A stretch of 64,000 nt of DNA from positions 1-64,000 of the forward strand of contig NZ_CP016769.1 of assembly GCF_002287925.1 (NCBI RefSeq), read 5' to 3'. This DNA is from Candidatus Planktophila lacus. GTDB taxonomy: Bacteria; Actinomycetota; Actinomycetes; Nanopelagicales; Nanopelagicaceae. A program made the position numbers and the translations under genes. The notes beneath the pieces were generated by a model. It did no database searches and was not told the DNA's origin. It saw nothing but the letters and a program-made list of their open reading frames with translations. Shown here piece by piece: positions 38,274 to 46,909 of the stretch (position 1 is its first letter; every line of letters begins with the position of its first letter).

Positions 38274-39796
38274 TGAAAAAACGCACCCCTTTTCTAACCG
38301 CTCTGACTCTCGCCTTTGCACTAGTTGCAGCAGGATGCGCTTCCAATGTAGCGATTGAAAAACCACTCTCTGATTTAGCCGCCTATGAAAACCAGAAACT
38401 CGACTGGGCAACTTGCTACGAAGATTTTGAATGCACCGACCTGCGTGTGCCTATTGATTACGCTGACTTAACAGTTGGAACATTTAAATTAGCCGTTCTT
38501 CGCTACAAAGCGCAAGATCAAAAGAACCGCATTGGTTCGCTAATCGTTAACCCCGGCGGCCCCGGAGGTTCAGGCGTTGACTATGCCTATAACGCCGAAT
38601 ACGTCTTTGATCCCGATGTTCTCGACCGTTATGACATCGTGGGCTTTGATCCACGTGGCGTAGACCGCAGCGCACCGATTGAATGCTTAACCGATGAAGA
38701 GACCGATGCAAATTACGCATCTGATGCCAAGCCTGACACCGAGGCAGAACTTGAAAAGGCGCTCGCCGATTCAGAAGATTTCATCAAAAAATGTGAAGAG
38801 AAGAACGAATTCTTAACCCATTACTCAACTGCTGAATCCGCCCGCGATATGGACATCCTGCGCTCAGCCCTTGGCGATAAGAAGATAAACTTCTTCGGAA
38901 AATCCTACGGAACCTACCTCGGCACACTTTATGCCCAGTTCTTCCCCGACAAAGTCGGCCGCATGATTCTCGACGGTGCACTCGATCCAAATATTTCAAT
39001 CCTCGAACAAAACATTTCCCAAGCAGTTGGCTTCGATATAGCACTAGACGCGTTCCTTGCAGACTGTGCAAAGCAAGATGATTGCCCACTTCCTGCCAAT
39101 CGCCAAGAAGCAACCGCTGCAATCATCGCGCTCTTCACAACTGCCGCCACCAATCCTCTTCCACGTAAAACAAAAGTTGAAAATGACGACCGCGTTGCCA
39201 CCGAATCTCTTATCGTTCTCGGCACCGCATCCGCTCTTTACGACGATGTCGACGGATGGCCGAAACTTAGAACCGCATTTCTTGAAGGCCAACGCGGCTT
39301 CGGTGACACATTCCTCGACCTTGCCGATCAATACACCGGTCGCTCTTCCGATGGCATGTACATGTCTAACGAACTTGATTCTGGAGCCGTCATTGACTGC
39401 CTTGATTGGCCCGACACTCGCAGCATTGAACAAACTAAAGCAGAAGCCCAACGCTTCACCGACCGCGCACCCGTCTTTGGTCCATACCTTGCCTACACAA
39501 ATATCGCCTGTAAGTCCCTAACACCAGCGCCGAAAGACAAATTAACGCGCACCACAAATAAAATTACTTCAATCAAAACCGCACCGATACTGGTCATCGG
39601 TACAACCCGTGACCCAGCTACCCCTTACGACTGGGCAGTTGGTCTCCACGAAATCTTCACCACATCAAAACTAATCTCCCTCGACGCCGATGGCCACACT
39701 GGCCAAGGCCGCGGCAGCGCCTGCGTCGATAACGCAGTGGATTCCTACTTACTTCAAGGCGTAACACCAAAGAATAATTTAGTTTGTAACTTATGA
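38273..39796 (+). CDS. Secreted lipoprotein alpha/beta hydrolase (TAP/SlpD-like peptidase)
   Basis: The product (507 residues from ATG 38273) has a lipoprotein signal with lipobox VAAGC near 21, so it is anchored outside the membrane. The mature part matches the actinobacterial tripeptidyl aminopeptidase family: NPGGPGGSG (oxyanion region, near 92), the nucleophile elbow FFGKSYGTYLG (Ser near 212), and the C-terminal acid/His blocks TTRDPATPY and DADGHTGQG. It probably trims peptides outside the cell. The start overlaps the holB stop. This is the last gene with host-like base use before the AT-rich glycan island. Confidence 0.9.
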   Translation: MKKRTPFLTALTLAFALVAAGCASNVAIEKPLSDLAAYENQKLDWATCYEDFECTDLRVPIDYADLTVGTFKLAVLRYKAQDQKNRIGSLIVNPGGPGGSGVDYAYNAEYVFDPDVLDRYDIVGFDPRGVDRSAPIECLTDEETDANYASDAKPDTEAELEKALADSEDFIKKCEEKNEFLTHYSTAESARDMDILRSALGDKKINFFGKSYGTYLGTLYAQFFPDKVGRMILDGALDPNISILEQNISQAVGFDIALDAFLADCAKQDDCPLPANRQEATAAIIALFTTAATNPLPRKTKVENDDRVATESLIVLGTASALYDDVDGWPKLRTAFLEGQRGFGDTFLDLADQYTGRSSDGMYMSNELDSGAVIDCLDWPDTRSIEQTKAEAQRFTDRAPVFGPYLAYTNIACKSLTPAPKDKLTRTTNKITSIKTAPILVIGTTRDPATPYDWAVGLHEIFTTSKLISLDADGHTGQGRGSACVDNAVDSYLLQGVTPKNNLVCNL

Positions 39797-40884
39797 ACGG
39801 ACCAAATCTGAAGAACGAAAAGCTAATAGAAATTCAATTTCTTAGAGTTTTGGCCATAATGTCCGTGGTGATATTTCACTTCACTGCACGAAGAGCATCC
39901 GAGTTACCCTACGGAAAATGGGTTTCGGGCGAGCCGTGGTCTTTAGGCTGGATTGGCGTTGAATTATTTTTTATAGTTTCAGGTTTTGTGATTGCCTTTT
40001 CAATTTCAAGAACTTCAAGCATGAGAAATTTCCTGATAAATCGCGCGATTCGGCTATACCCAGCCTTAATACTGCTACTTCCTGCAGTTTATGTGGTTCA
40101 ACGATTTACGCCCCACTCTCCTTATTCAGATCGGTCTACGCTCTGGAATCTCATTGGATCTGCGACTTTAATTCCTCCGACAGTTCTAAATCATGTTTCC
40201 GATCAAAGTTTTGATTGGCTAACCCTAGTTCTCTGGTCACTAAAAGTAGAAGTGTTTTTTTATTTACTTTGTGCATTTATGGTCTTTCTAATCGGGAAAA
40301 ATCGCCTATCTCTAGCTTTAATTGTTTTCGTGACGATGATTAATTTCTTAGTAGGGTTAAATGAGTATTTAGATGATGACTCAATTTTTTGGGTAATAAA
40401 ATCAATAAAGGTTTTCGGCTTTGATTATTTGGCTTGGTTTTTGATTGGGGTTTTGATTTATGATTTAAGATTTAAGCCCAAATCTAAACTTCTTTCGGCG
40501 AGTTTAGTGTTAGTTTCAACCTCAACTTTGATTAATTTATACTTTGTAAATGATTCAAGTATCGGTACATCAATAGCTGGATTAGTCGTAGTGGGAGTCG
40601 CACTGGCCTTTGGGCTTTTTTGTGTAATTAAGCGATTCTGGATGGAGAAATGGATCTTGGCAATTGGGAATTCCAGTTATGAACTCTATTTAGTCCACCA
40701 AGGGGTGGGTTTGACTTTTTTGATTTATTTAGTTAATAGGTACGAGCTTGGGGCCGTAAATGGAACCCTATCGGGCATTTCTATTGTTGCTGTCCTAACA
40801 TACCTCTGTCATTTGATTTTCGTCCACATAACAGGACCTTTTAATTTAAGCATAAAGAGAGCAATACCCAAGAAATGGTATTAA
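39793..40884 (+). CDS. Membrane acyltransferase, family 3
   Basis: This 363-residue polytopic protein has about ten helices. The family 3 acyltransferase signature is clear: IQFLRVLAIMSVVIFHF with the catalytic His, then GWIGVELFFIVSGFVIAFS and an RAIRLYPALI motif. Such enzymes O-acetylate or succinylate cell-surface sugars from the cytoplasmic acyl-CoA pool. It overlaps the previous stop codon (ATGA). From here on the DNA is AT-richer, with more AGA, TTT and AAT codons, marking the start of the variable island. Confidence 0.9.
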   Translation: MNGPNLKNEKLIEIQFLRVLAIMSVVIFHFTARRASELPYGKWVSGEPWSLGWIGVELFFIVSGFVIAFSISRTSSMRNFLINRAIRLYPALILLLPAVYVVQRFTPHSPYSDRSTLWNLIGSATLIPPTVLNHVSDQSFDWLTLVLWSLKVEVFFYLLCAFMVFLIGKNRLSLALIVFVTMINFLVGLNEYLDDDSIFWVIKSIKVFGFDYLAWFLIGVLIYDLRFKPKSKLLSASLVLVSTSTLINLYFVNDSSIGTSIAGLVVVGVALAFGLFCVIKRFWMEKWILAIGNSSYELYLVHQGVGLTFLIYLVNRYELGAVNGTLSGISIVAVLTYLCHLIFVHITGPFNLSIKRAIPKKWY

Positions 40885-40967
40885 TAATCCCCCCCACATC
40901 GTGCAAGGTATCTAAATTTGCTTAGACTAATGGATATCCACTTCCTGTAACTAATTGCATATCTAGA

Positions 40968-40973
40968 TATGAT
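40968..40973 (+). promoter_or_regulatory. Leaderless -10 box of the polytopic membrane protein gene
   Basis: TATGAT, a near-consensus -10, is followed by exactly 6 nt and the ATG at 40980. Two other in-frame starts (TTG 40974, GTG 40977) overlap this spacing, but the box favours the ATG. The 89-bp spacer before it also has a run of 7 C after the acyltransferase stop. Confidence 0.5.
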
Positions 40974-40979
40974 TTGGTG

Positions 40980-42395
40980 ATGACCAAGCTAGCCCCATTC
41001 CTATTTTGGAAACTTTGGCTTGCTGTGTTATCAATATCGGTTTTGGTAGTGATTGCAAAATGGCCAAATGCTTCGGGTGAAGATATTACTCATTCTAGAG
41101 AATTTTTTCAGCAGGATTTGAGGAGTGACTTTCTAGGCAGTGTCGGAACTGTATTTTATGGCCTAATTCCAAATGGCTTTTTTTCTTGGTATCACAATCT
41201 ACTGTTGCTTCAAGTTTTGTTTACCAGTGTGGGCTTTTATCTTATCTTTAAAAATAGGACGTTTGCACAATCAAAAATCCGTAATGTTTCTCTTCTATTA
41301 ATTCTCTACTTTGGAATAATACTAGGTGCTGCTCAATCTAGAGATGGCATTATGCTTGCCTTCAGTGTATTTGGTATTGGGTTGTTTCTGGCTTCTAAAA
41401 ATGTAAAAATATCAAGTCTTAGATTTGCGATTTCTGTAGTGGCTTGGTTCATCGTTATTCTGGGATTTTCATTTCGTCCCTGGCTTTCTATTTCGCTCGT
41501 ATTCATTTTCTTGGCTGTATGGAAAATTCGAGACCAAAATAAATCGATTTCACGATTTGTATTAATAGGTGTTATTTTTGTCTTGCTTTCCTCACCAATG
41601 ATTATTGATCAATCCACGAAAAAGATCTGGAATCTTCAAGACGCTTATCCTCAACAAATTGTAATGATTCACGACCTTACGGCCACGTATTGCTGGAGCG
41701 TGAATGCATCGTCAGTCAAGCATGCGGCAGAAGGTTTGAGTGCACTTACTACAAACCCCGAGGCCCTTCGAGAGATCTGTCAATTTTTTAAACCAAATAC
41801 TTGGCAGGCTGTTTCAGGCTTTATTCCTTCAGCATTACCTACAAAAGGAATGGTAGCCCCGATTAAATTGATTGATCTAAATGACGACTCCCGGTATCAG
41901 AAGCTCCAAGAAGAATGGTTTCATGTGATTTCACGCGACCCGTTTACGTATATACAAAACCACATGTCCTTCGGCACTCAAGTGCTAATTTCGGGAGAGT
42001 CGCGCAATTTAAGCGTGGTCGAGACGGCGCAAGCACTTCTTGAAGATATTAGATTAGAGACTTCATTTAATTTCCTAGTATCTATCTTTGAATCACCATA
42101 CGAAATAGTTATTTCGTTGCATCTTCTTTCCCCTCTCGCTTTTCTTATCTTTTTAATTGCAGTTTATGTCAAAGATAGAAAGTTGGAATCTCAATTTTTG
42201 AGATTAGCTAGCGTCCGCTATGCCATACTCGCATTTATTTCCTGGATGGCGCTAACTATTCTCGCTTTTGCAAGTGATAACGGAAGATATACATATCAAC
42301 CAGTCTTTTTCTTGTATTTGGTTATGTTGCTAGAAAGCATCAAGCTTCCTACTGAATATTTCAAAAAGGAAAGTGATTTGAACCATGAAGAGTGA
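40980..42395 (+). CDS. Polytopic membrane protein, possible glycan polymerase
   Basis: The product (471 residues) is an integral membrane protein with about ten or more hydrophobic segments spread over its length, and one large loop between about 220 and 355. I do not recognise conserved motifs. Its place between an acyltransferase and a glycosyltransferase, its size and topology fit the poorly conserved Wzy O-antigen polymerase or glycosyltransferase-C groups, but this is inference. It overlaps the next gene by 11 bp, suggesting a joint operon. Confidence 0.65.
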   Translation: MTKLAPFLFWKLWLAVLSISVLVVIAKWPNASGEDITHSREFFQQDLRSDFLGSVGTVFYGLIPNGFFSWYHNLLLLQVLFTSVGFYLIFKNRTFAQSKIRNVSLLLILYFGIILGAAQSRDGIMLAFSVFGIGLFLASKNVKISSLRFAISVVAWFIVILGFSFRPWLSISLVFIFLAVWKIRDQNKSISRFVLIGVIFVLLSSPMIIDQSTKKIWNLQDAYPQQIVMIHDLTATYCWSVNASSVKHAAEGLSALTTNPEALREICQFFKPNTWQAVSGFIPSALPTKGMVAPIKLIDLNDDSRYQKLQEEWFHVISRDPFTYIQNHMSFGTQVLISGESRNLSVVETAQALLEDIRLETSFNFLVSIFESPYEIVISLHLLSPLAFLIFLIAVYVKDRKLESQFLRLASVRYAILAFISWMALTILAFASDNGRYTYQPVFFLYLVMLLESIKLPTEYFKKESDLNHEE

Positions 42396-43119
42396 TTTCA
42401 TTACATGCGTAGTACCTGCTAGAAATGAAGCAGGGCATTTGAGAGAAGTAATTTCACAGGTTAAATCAATTGAAGCGATTAAGGACATCATAATCGTAGA
42501 GGGTGGATCGAGTGATAAAACATGGAATGTATCCCTTGAATTAGCACAAGAGGATCCCACGATAATTAGAGCATTTCAGCAAACTGGAAAGGGAAAATTT
42601 AATGCTGTACAGCATGGCGCCGCCAATGCGAAGTACCCTTATCTGCTCGTGTGGGATGCGGATGGAACGGTTCCACTCGAATGCACCGTAAAAGTAATTG
42701 AACACGCTCTCGAATCGGGTCACGCAACAATGGGAGATCGATTGCGAGGTGAAATCGAGCCGGGGGCTATGCGCTTTGCGAACTGGGTCGCAAACTGGGT
42801 ATTTGCGTTCTTATGGTGGCCAATCCTTCACTCCAAACCTTCAGATATGTTATGTGGAACTAAGATTGTTCAAACTAGTGCCATCACCTCAATTCCCCAA
42901 TGGTTACTAAAAATCGACCCTTATGGAGATTTTGCGTTGATTGCGAATGCAAGATTCCAGGGCTACCAAATCCATTCCGTGGTTGTTGATTACGATGCTA
43001 GAAAATATGGCTCAACAAACATACATCGGTGGAGTGGAGGCTTCCGCCTGCTTTTTACAACCCTTTGTATCTACAGTTGGCTTCTATTACGAAAACGAGA
43101 AATTGATGAGCCAAAGTAA
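42385..43119 (+). CDS. Family 2 glycosyltransferase (dolichol-phosphate-mannose synthase-like)
   Basis: This 244-residue cytosolic enzyme has a GT-A fold: VVPARNEAGHLREVI at the N-terminus, IIVEGGSSDKTW, and the metal-binding DADGT (near 92). The C-terminal half resembles polyprenyl-phosphate glycosyltransferases (the DPM1 style), so it may charge undecaprenyl phosphate or transfer a sugar onto a lipid-linked glycan. It overlaps both neighbours, the membrane protein by 11 bp and the methyltransferase by 14 bp. Confidence 0.85.
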   Translation: MKSDFITCVVPARNEAGHLREVISQVKSIEAIKDIIIVEGGSSDKTWNVSLELAQEDPTIIRAFQQTGKGKFNAVQHGAANAKYPYLLVWDADGTVPLECTVKVIEHALESGHATMGDRLRGEIEPGAMRFANWVANWVFAFLWWPILHSKPSDMLCGTKIVQTSAITSIPQWLLKIDPYGDFALIANARFQGYQIHSVVVDYDARKYGSTNIHRWSGGFRLLFTTLCIYSWLLLRKREIDEPK

Positions 43120-43879
43120 AACGTACGAACAATTTCTAGAGAATCAGCTACGTAATTCAAAAATTCAAACAATCCAAGTATATTTTAAGTTTTTATATTC
43201 TTTAGTATATTCAAGACTTGCAGGTAAAAGAAATATTCTTGAAATAGGTTCAGGCGCTGGAATTAGTTCTGAATTTTTAAAAGGCCTTCAGGTCACACGT
43301 ACAGATTTGTTAGCGTGGAAAGATAACGATGTAATTGGTGGTATTGATGCTATGAATCTTCCCTATGAAGATGACGCTTTCGATGGAATTTTTGCCGTTG
43401 ATGCTTTGCACCATATCCCCTTCCCTGCAAAGGCTCTAACAGAGATGATTCGAGTTTGCGCGCCAAATAATCAGGTGATATTGGTAGAGCCTTACGTATC
43501 AATTCTATCATTTCCTGTCTATCGAGTGTTTCATACTGAAAAGACTTCTTGGAAAACGCTAAAATTTCATTTCGATCGTCCGATGGTTGGAGACAAACCA
43601 AATGAGGGCGATCAATGCATCGCCCAAAGTATTTTTCTAAATCTTGATAAATGTGATGAATTGAGAACCCTCTCAAGCAAAGAAATTACAATTGAAATTC
43701 AATATCTCAGTCCCCTTGCGTTTTTTGCAACGGGTGGATTGACCAAGCCAATCAGAGGGCTATCGATTTTAATCTCGGCACTTATTAAATTTGAGGAGAG
43801 AATGCCCCAATTCTTGCTCAAGCAACTTGGATCAAGGATCTTCGTTGTGATTGGAGTTCAGAGTCCCAAAATCGTCTAA
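43106..43879 (+). CDS. SAM-dependent methyltransferase (class I)
   Basis: The product is about 257 residues. The SAM-binding motif NILEIGSGAGISSEFL (near 45) and the post-motif DDAFDGIFAVDALHHIPFPAKAL are clear, fitting a Methyltransf_11-type enzyme. The start at 43106 is chosen because upstream codons in this frame lie inside the glycosyltransferase gene and have no family match. It probably methylates a sugar or lipid-linked glycan, given the neighbours; the target is unknown. Confidence 0.85.
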   Translation: MSQSKTYEQFLENQLRNSKIQTIQVYFKFLYSLVYSRLAGKRNILEIGSGAGISSEFLKGLQVTRTDLLAWKDNDVIGGIDAMNLPYEDDAFDGIFAVDALHHIPFPAKALTEMIRVCAPNNQVILVEPYVSILSFPVYRVFHTEKTSWKTLKFHFDRPMVGDKPNEGDQCIAQSIFLNLDKCDELRTLSSKEITIEIQYLSPLAFFATGGLTKPIRGLSILISALIKFEERMPQFLLKQLGSRIFVVIGVQSPKIV

Positions 43880-43992
43880 TCCGCACTAGCCAAGACTCGA
43901 AAGCTGCATCCAAATCACGAGCTGCCAAGCCGCGTTCAGGTTCCTCCAATGCTTGGTCATTAGCACCCCTCGGGATAGGGCAAAATTGCCCC

Positions 43993-44637
43993 ATGCGCTT
44001 AGACCATGTCTCATATGTAACGTCCCATGATCAATTAGCCGATACCGTGCAACGCCTAGGTTCACGCCTAGGAACAACATTTGTTGATGGCGGTATCCAC
44101 CCACGTTTTGGAACACGTAACTTCACAGCACCACTTCTTGATGGAAAATACATCGAAGTTGTTTGCCCGCTTGATCACCCAGCTACCGAACAAACACCTT
44201 GGGGTAAGGCAGTATCAAAGAAAGCACAGCAAGGGGGAGGCTGGCTTACTTGGGTGTTTAGTACTGAGGACATTTCACCAATCGAAGAAAAATTCGGTCG
44301 CAAGGCAGTGGACGGCCACCGCACACGACCAGACGGCACCGACCTCAAGTGGAAGCAAATTGGCGTTAAAGAAATCGAGGACTCACGCGAACTTCCTTTT
44401 TTTATTCAATGGCTAACCGAAGATCACCCATCCAAAGATGGAGTTACAGTTTCAAAGATTGAGAAGATCGTTATTTCGGACAAGGACCAACTTTCCGATT
44501 CATGGTTTAAAAACGAAATCCTTAGTGGATTAGATCAAATTTCAATTGATTGGGTGGATCCTTCAACACAGGAGGGTGAAACCGGAATCGTTGCGGTTCA
44601 TTTGAATACGCCGACCGGTGTTGTCAGGCTTGATTAG
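43993..44637 (+). CDS. Glyoxalase-like (VOC) domain protein
   Basis: The 214-residue protein starts MRLDHVSYVTSHDQLADTV, a glyoxalase-like strand-helix unit, and continues with FTAPLLDGKYIEVVCPLDHP, as in the Glyoxalase_3 group seen in actinobacteria. No enzyme activity can be assigned. Its codon use is like the core genes before 39.8 kb, not like the AT-rich neighbours, so it may be a resident gene left among imported ones. A GGGCAA-AA-TTGCCC inverted repeat (43978-43991) ends just before the ATG and may be an operator. Confidence 0.75.
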   Translation: MRLDHVSYVTSHDQLADTVQRLGSRLGTTFVDGGIHPRFGTRNFTAPLLDGKYIEVVCPLDHPATEQTPWGKAVSKKAQQGGGWLTWVFSTEDISPIEEKFGRKAVDGHRTRPDGTDLKWKQIGVKEIEDSRELPFFIQWLTEDHPSKDGVTVSKIEKIVISDKDQLSDSWFKNEILSGLDQISIDWVDPSTQEGETGIVAVHLNTPTGVVRLD

Positions 44638-44649
44638 AAAAATCTTTTC

Positions 44650-45546
44650 ATGGATGACGTTCCAGTCTTACTTCTCGGGTACAACCGCCCAGAATTCCTA
44701 GCTCAACGCATTCAAGAACTACGCAAGATTGCCCCGCCACTGATTTACATATCAATAGACGGCTCTAACGAATTAACGGAAATTGAGATTAATCGCCAAC
44801 TATCCTTGAATCTAGAAGATTGGCCAATTGGATCTTCGATTGTGTTGTGGCGACAGAGTGAAAATTTTGGGCTGACGCGCCACGTAACTTCAGCCATTGG
44901 GAGAGTTCTCAAAGAGCACCCCAATGTAATTGTGGTGGAGGACGATATTTCACTTTCGCCAAGTTTCTACACGAATATGATTCGTGGGTTTCGTGTTTTG
45001 AAAGAAAATAGCGTGCGAGGAACAGTAGGAGCATTTTCACCCATAAAGCTACCCAAAAAACTTGAGAGATTAAATCGGTGGAGAAAAACCCCCTATTTCT
45101 CATGCTGGGGTTGGGGGATATCAAGGGAAATTTGGGAAAAGTATCAAGTGGATCTAAGAAAAGAAAATATAGAATTATCGCTTTCTAAATCAAAAATCTG
45201 GAATGACTTATCGAGAACACAAAGAAATGTTTGGATGAGGAGATTCGAAAAAATTGTTTTATACCCACTTGATACCTGGGATGTACAGGTTCAATATATG
45301 TCATTCAAATACGACCTCGTTAGTATTCTTCCAATCTCGAGATTCATAGATAATGTTGGATTTTCTGATGAGCGTGGTGCTCATACCAAAGGTAATAAAC
45401 CGCGATGGATTATGTCAGATGGTTATTCAACTTCTAAAATACACACGAATTCAATTTCAAGGTTATCGCGACCCCTCACAAAACTAATCGACTCCAACAC
45501 TTTTGCGGGGGATTCTAAATTTTTTCAATGGTGGATGAGCAAGTAG
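44650..45546 (+). CDS. Glycosyltransferase (GT-A fold, GNT-I-like)
   Basis: The 298-residue protein begins PVLLLGYNRPEFLAQRIQELR, then ISIDGS and VIVVEDDISLSPSFY, the order seen in GNT-I/family 2-like glycosyltransferases, where EDD takes the place of the DxD metal site. Residues such as YFSCWGWGISREIWEKY near 160 are typical of this group in capsule clusters. It is AT-rich like the island. A terminator-like hairpin follows at 45583-45617. Confidence 0.8.
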   Translation: MDDVPVLLLGYNRPEFLAQRIQELRKIAPPLIYISIDGSNELTEIEINRQLSLNLEDWPIGSSIVLWRQSENFGLTRHVTSAIGRVLKEHPNVIVVEDDISLSPSFYTNMIRGFRVLKENSVRGTVGAFSPIKLPKKLERLNRWRKTPYFSCWGWGISREIWEKYQVDLRKENIELSLSKSKIWNDLSRTQRNVWMRRFEKIVLYPLDTWDVQVQYMSFKYDLVSILPISRFIDNVGFSDERGAHTKGNKPRWIMSDGYSTSKIHTNSISRLSRPLTKLIDSNTFAGDSKFFQWWMSK

Positions 45547-45582
45547 GTCTTACACCCACCCACCCCCAATCGATTACACCAG

Positions 45583-45617
45583 AACCTCATTACATGGCTA
45601 GACCGTAATGAGGTTTT
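45583..45617 (+). terminator. Rho-independent terminator
   Basis: AACCTCATTAC (45583-45593) pairs perfectly with GTAATGAGGTT (45605-45615) over 11 bp with an 11-nt loop, ending in a short T-run. It lies 36 bp after the glycosyltransferase stop and before a long gene-free stretch, so it probably ends the plus-strand transcript. Confidence 0.75.
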
Positions 45618-46043
45618 GCTAAACTTAAATAAAAAATTCACACTAATTTCTGGTTGTGAATACTTAAGAGTTGAAACTGCAAGTAAGACCATTTTCTCTA
45701 TCTTGATAAAATTCTTATCGAGCAGGTCTTCGTAATTAACGCACCTGCTCCAATTCCCAGCGATAGTTCGCAATTATTATCTTTGCTCAAGACAATCATG
45801 TTCAACTGAACGGATACGCCCTAAAGCAAATTTTATCGCCCACTCATATATTTGTCAGAATAAAAAGCACGCAATCAAATACTAATTGTTCACCCAATTA
45901 CAGTTCCACGCGCGTCTTAACGTTTTCTAGTAACTGACTTTTAGTATGATTTAAATCTCTAGTTGTCTATTCATTCCTGTAAGTCACTAAGAATGACAAC
46001 AGAAACCGCCGAAAGAGTATTTTGGAAGCTCTCTGGAAACTAA
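45618..46043. other. Gene-free AT-rich spacer
   Basis: About 430 bp with no convincing coding frame, RNA gene or repeat. It lies between the end of a plus-strand operon and the end of a minus-strand gene. The sequence is AT-rich and looks like decayed island DNA. A CAGAAACCGCC 11-mer at 46000-46010 recurs at 48010-48020, which may be chance. Confidence 0.5.
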
Positions 46044-46676
46044 CTAATTCTTTAAGATGTGTTTTTTACTCCAATAATCAAAACGCAATATTTGCCTTAA
46101 ACCTTCTTCTATTTTCCCAGCAAAATGTGGAGTATTCGTATCGAAAACGACCAACATTCCCCGTTTTCCTAAAATTGGAGAAAAATCTACAGCGGAGGTA
46201 TCAAATTCAGGTTGATTACTTTGATATTCCAAGGCAGCAGGATCCTTCATAAATATTTGCTTTCTTAACTCTTCAAAATCATTTGGATTTTGTTTGCTTG
46301 TTGTAAATGGACCGGATTCGAGATTTACATCGGTCAAGTACACCATTGCTTTTGTGTAACGTTGTGTATCTATGTGAGGTAAGAAAGGTGATGCTTTAGC
46401 TTCAAATGCATGGATAGAATTCGAAGTTGTGGTCTGGAACCACAATTTATGAAATTCTAAGTGTTTGTCGATTTGTTTCATGATTTTTTCGATATCTCGA
46501 AACAAATCACTCAGAACTTCAGATTCAGAATTCTCGATATCGGCTTTCTTGAACTCGACTACACCTGGTCGACTTTCTGGTAATTGAAAAAATTTTTTTA
46601 ACTCATCAATATGCCCTTCATCCAAGAATTGATGTTGGACATAACACCCAGTTGATTTCACTTCTTGAAGTGTCAT
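46044..46676 (-). CDS. Fe(II)/2-oxoglutarate-type dioxygenase (phytanoyl-CoA dioxygenase-like)
   Basis: The product (210 residues) shows the iron-binding triad of cupin-type dioxygenases: His101 and Asp103 in LPHIDTQRY, His184 in NTPHFAGK, and a following Arg (LRQILRF, near 194-198) for 2-oxoglutarate. It probably hydroxylates a small molecule or sugar precursor. The ATG at 46676 is chosen because GGGAGG lies 5 nt upstream; a further ATG at 46712 lies directly on a TATACT -10 box (46713-46718), so it cannot be in the mRNA. A tRNA relic lies just behind the promoter. Confidence 0.8.
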   Translation of the reverse strand: MTLQEVKSTGCYVQHQFLDEGHIDELKKFFQLPESRPGVVEFKKADIENSESEVLSDLFRDIEKIMKQIDKHLEFHKLWFQTTTSNSIHAFEAKASPFLPHIDTQRYTKAMVYLTDVNLESGPFTTSKQNPNDFEELRKQIFMKDPAALEYQSNQPEFDTSAVDFSPILGKRGMLVVFDTNTPHFAGKIEEGLRQILRFDYWSKKHILKN

Positions 46677-46737
46677 TTCTGCCTCCCGCTTATTCTCAAG
46701 AAAATTGTGCATAGTATAGTCATTATTTCAACCTCCT

Positions 46738-46783
46738 AGCGGGATGAGTCGGACTTGAACCGAAGAAGTCCGAATTATGAGTC
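46738..46783 (-). other. 3'-half tRNA(CAU) relic A
   Basis: On the minus strand the segment reads as the 3' part of a tRNA with exact domain lengths. It has anticodon loop CTCATAA (anticodon CAT), 3' anticodon stem TTCGG, 5-nt variable loop, T-arm TTCGG-TTCAAGT-CCGAC and acceptor 3' strand TCATCCC followed by G. The 5' anticodon stem (GGCGA) no longer pairs, and no D-arm or 5' acceptor follows, so the tRNA is cut in the anticodon stem. The terminal CCA is CTA here. Such 3' halves are what integrases leave when they recombine at a tRNA anticodon arm. Confidence 0.75.
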
Positions 46784-46909
46784 GCCAGAGACTAAGACCT
46801 ACGCGTTCCCTATTGTGCTCGGGTTGTTGAGATTACACTCAATTTCAACGAGAAACACCCATAGCTCAGCACGCCATTGCACCAACTATTTTTGCGATAT
46901 CGGCTTATT

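Noticed and set aside
46858-46870. CCCATAGCTCAGC resembling the 5' part of tRNA-Ile
   Set aside because: It is on the opposite strand to relic A, lacks the rest of the D-arm and acceptor, and a 13-nt match to a common tRNA motif is weak evidence.
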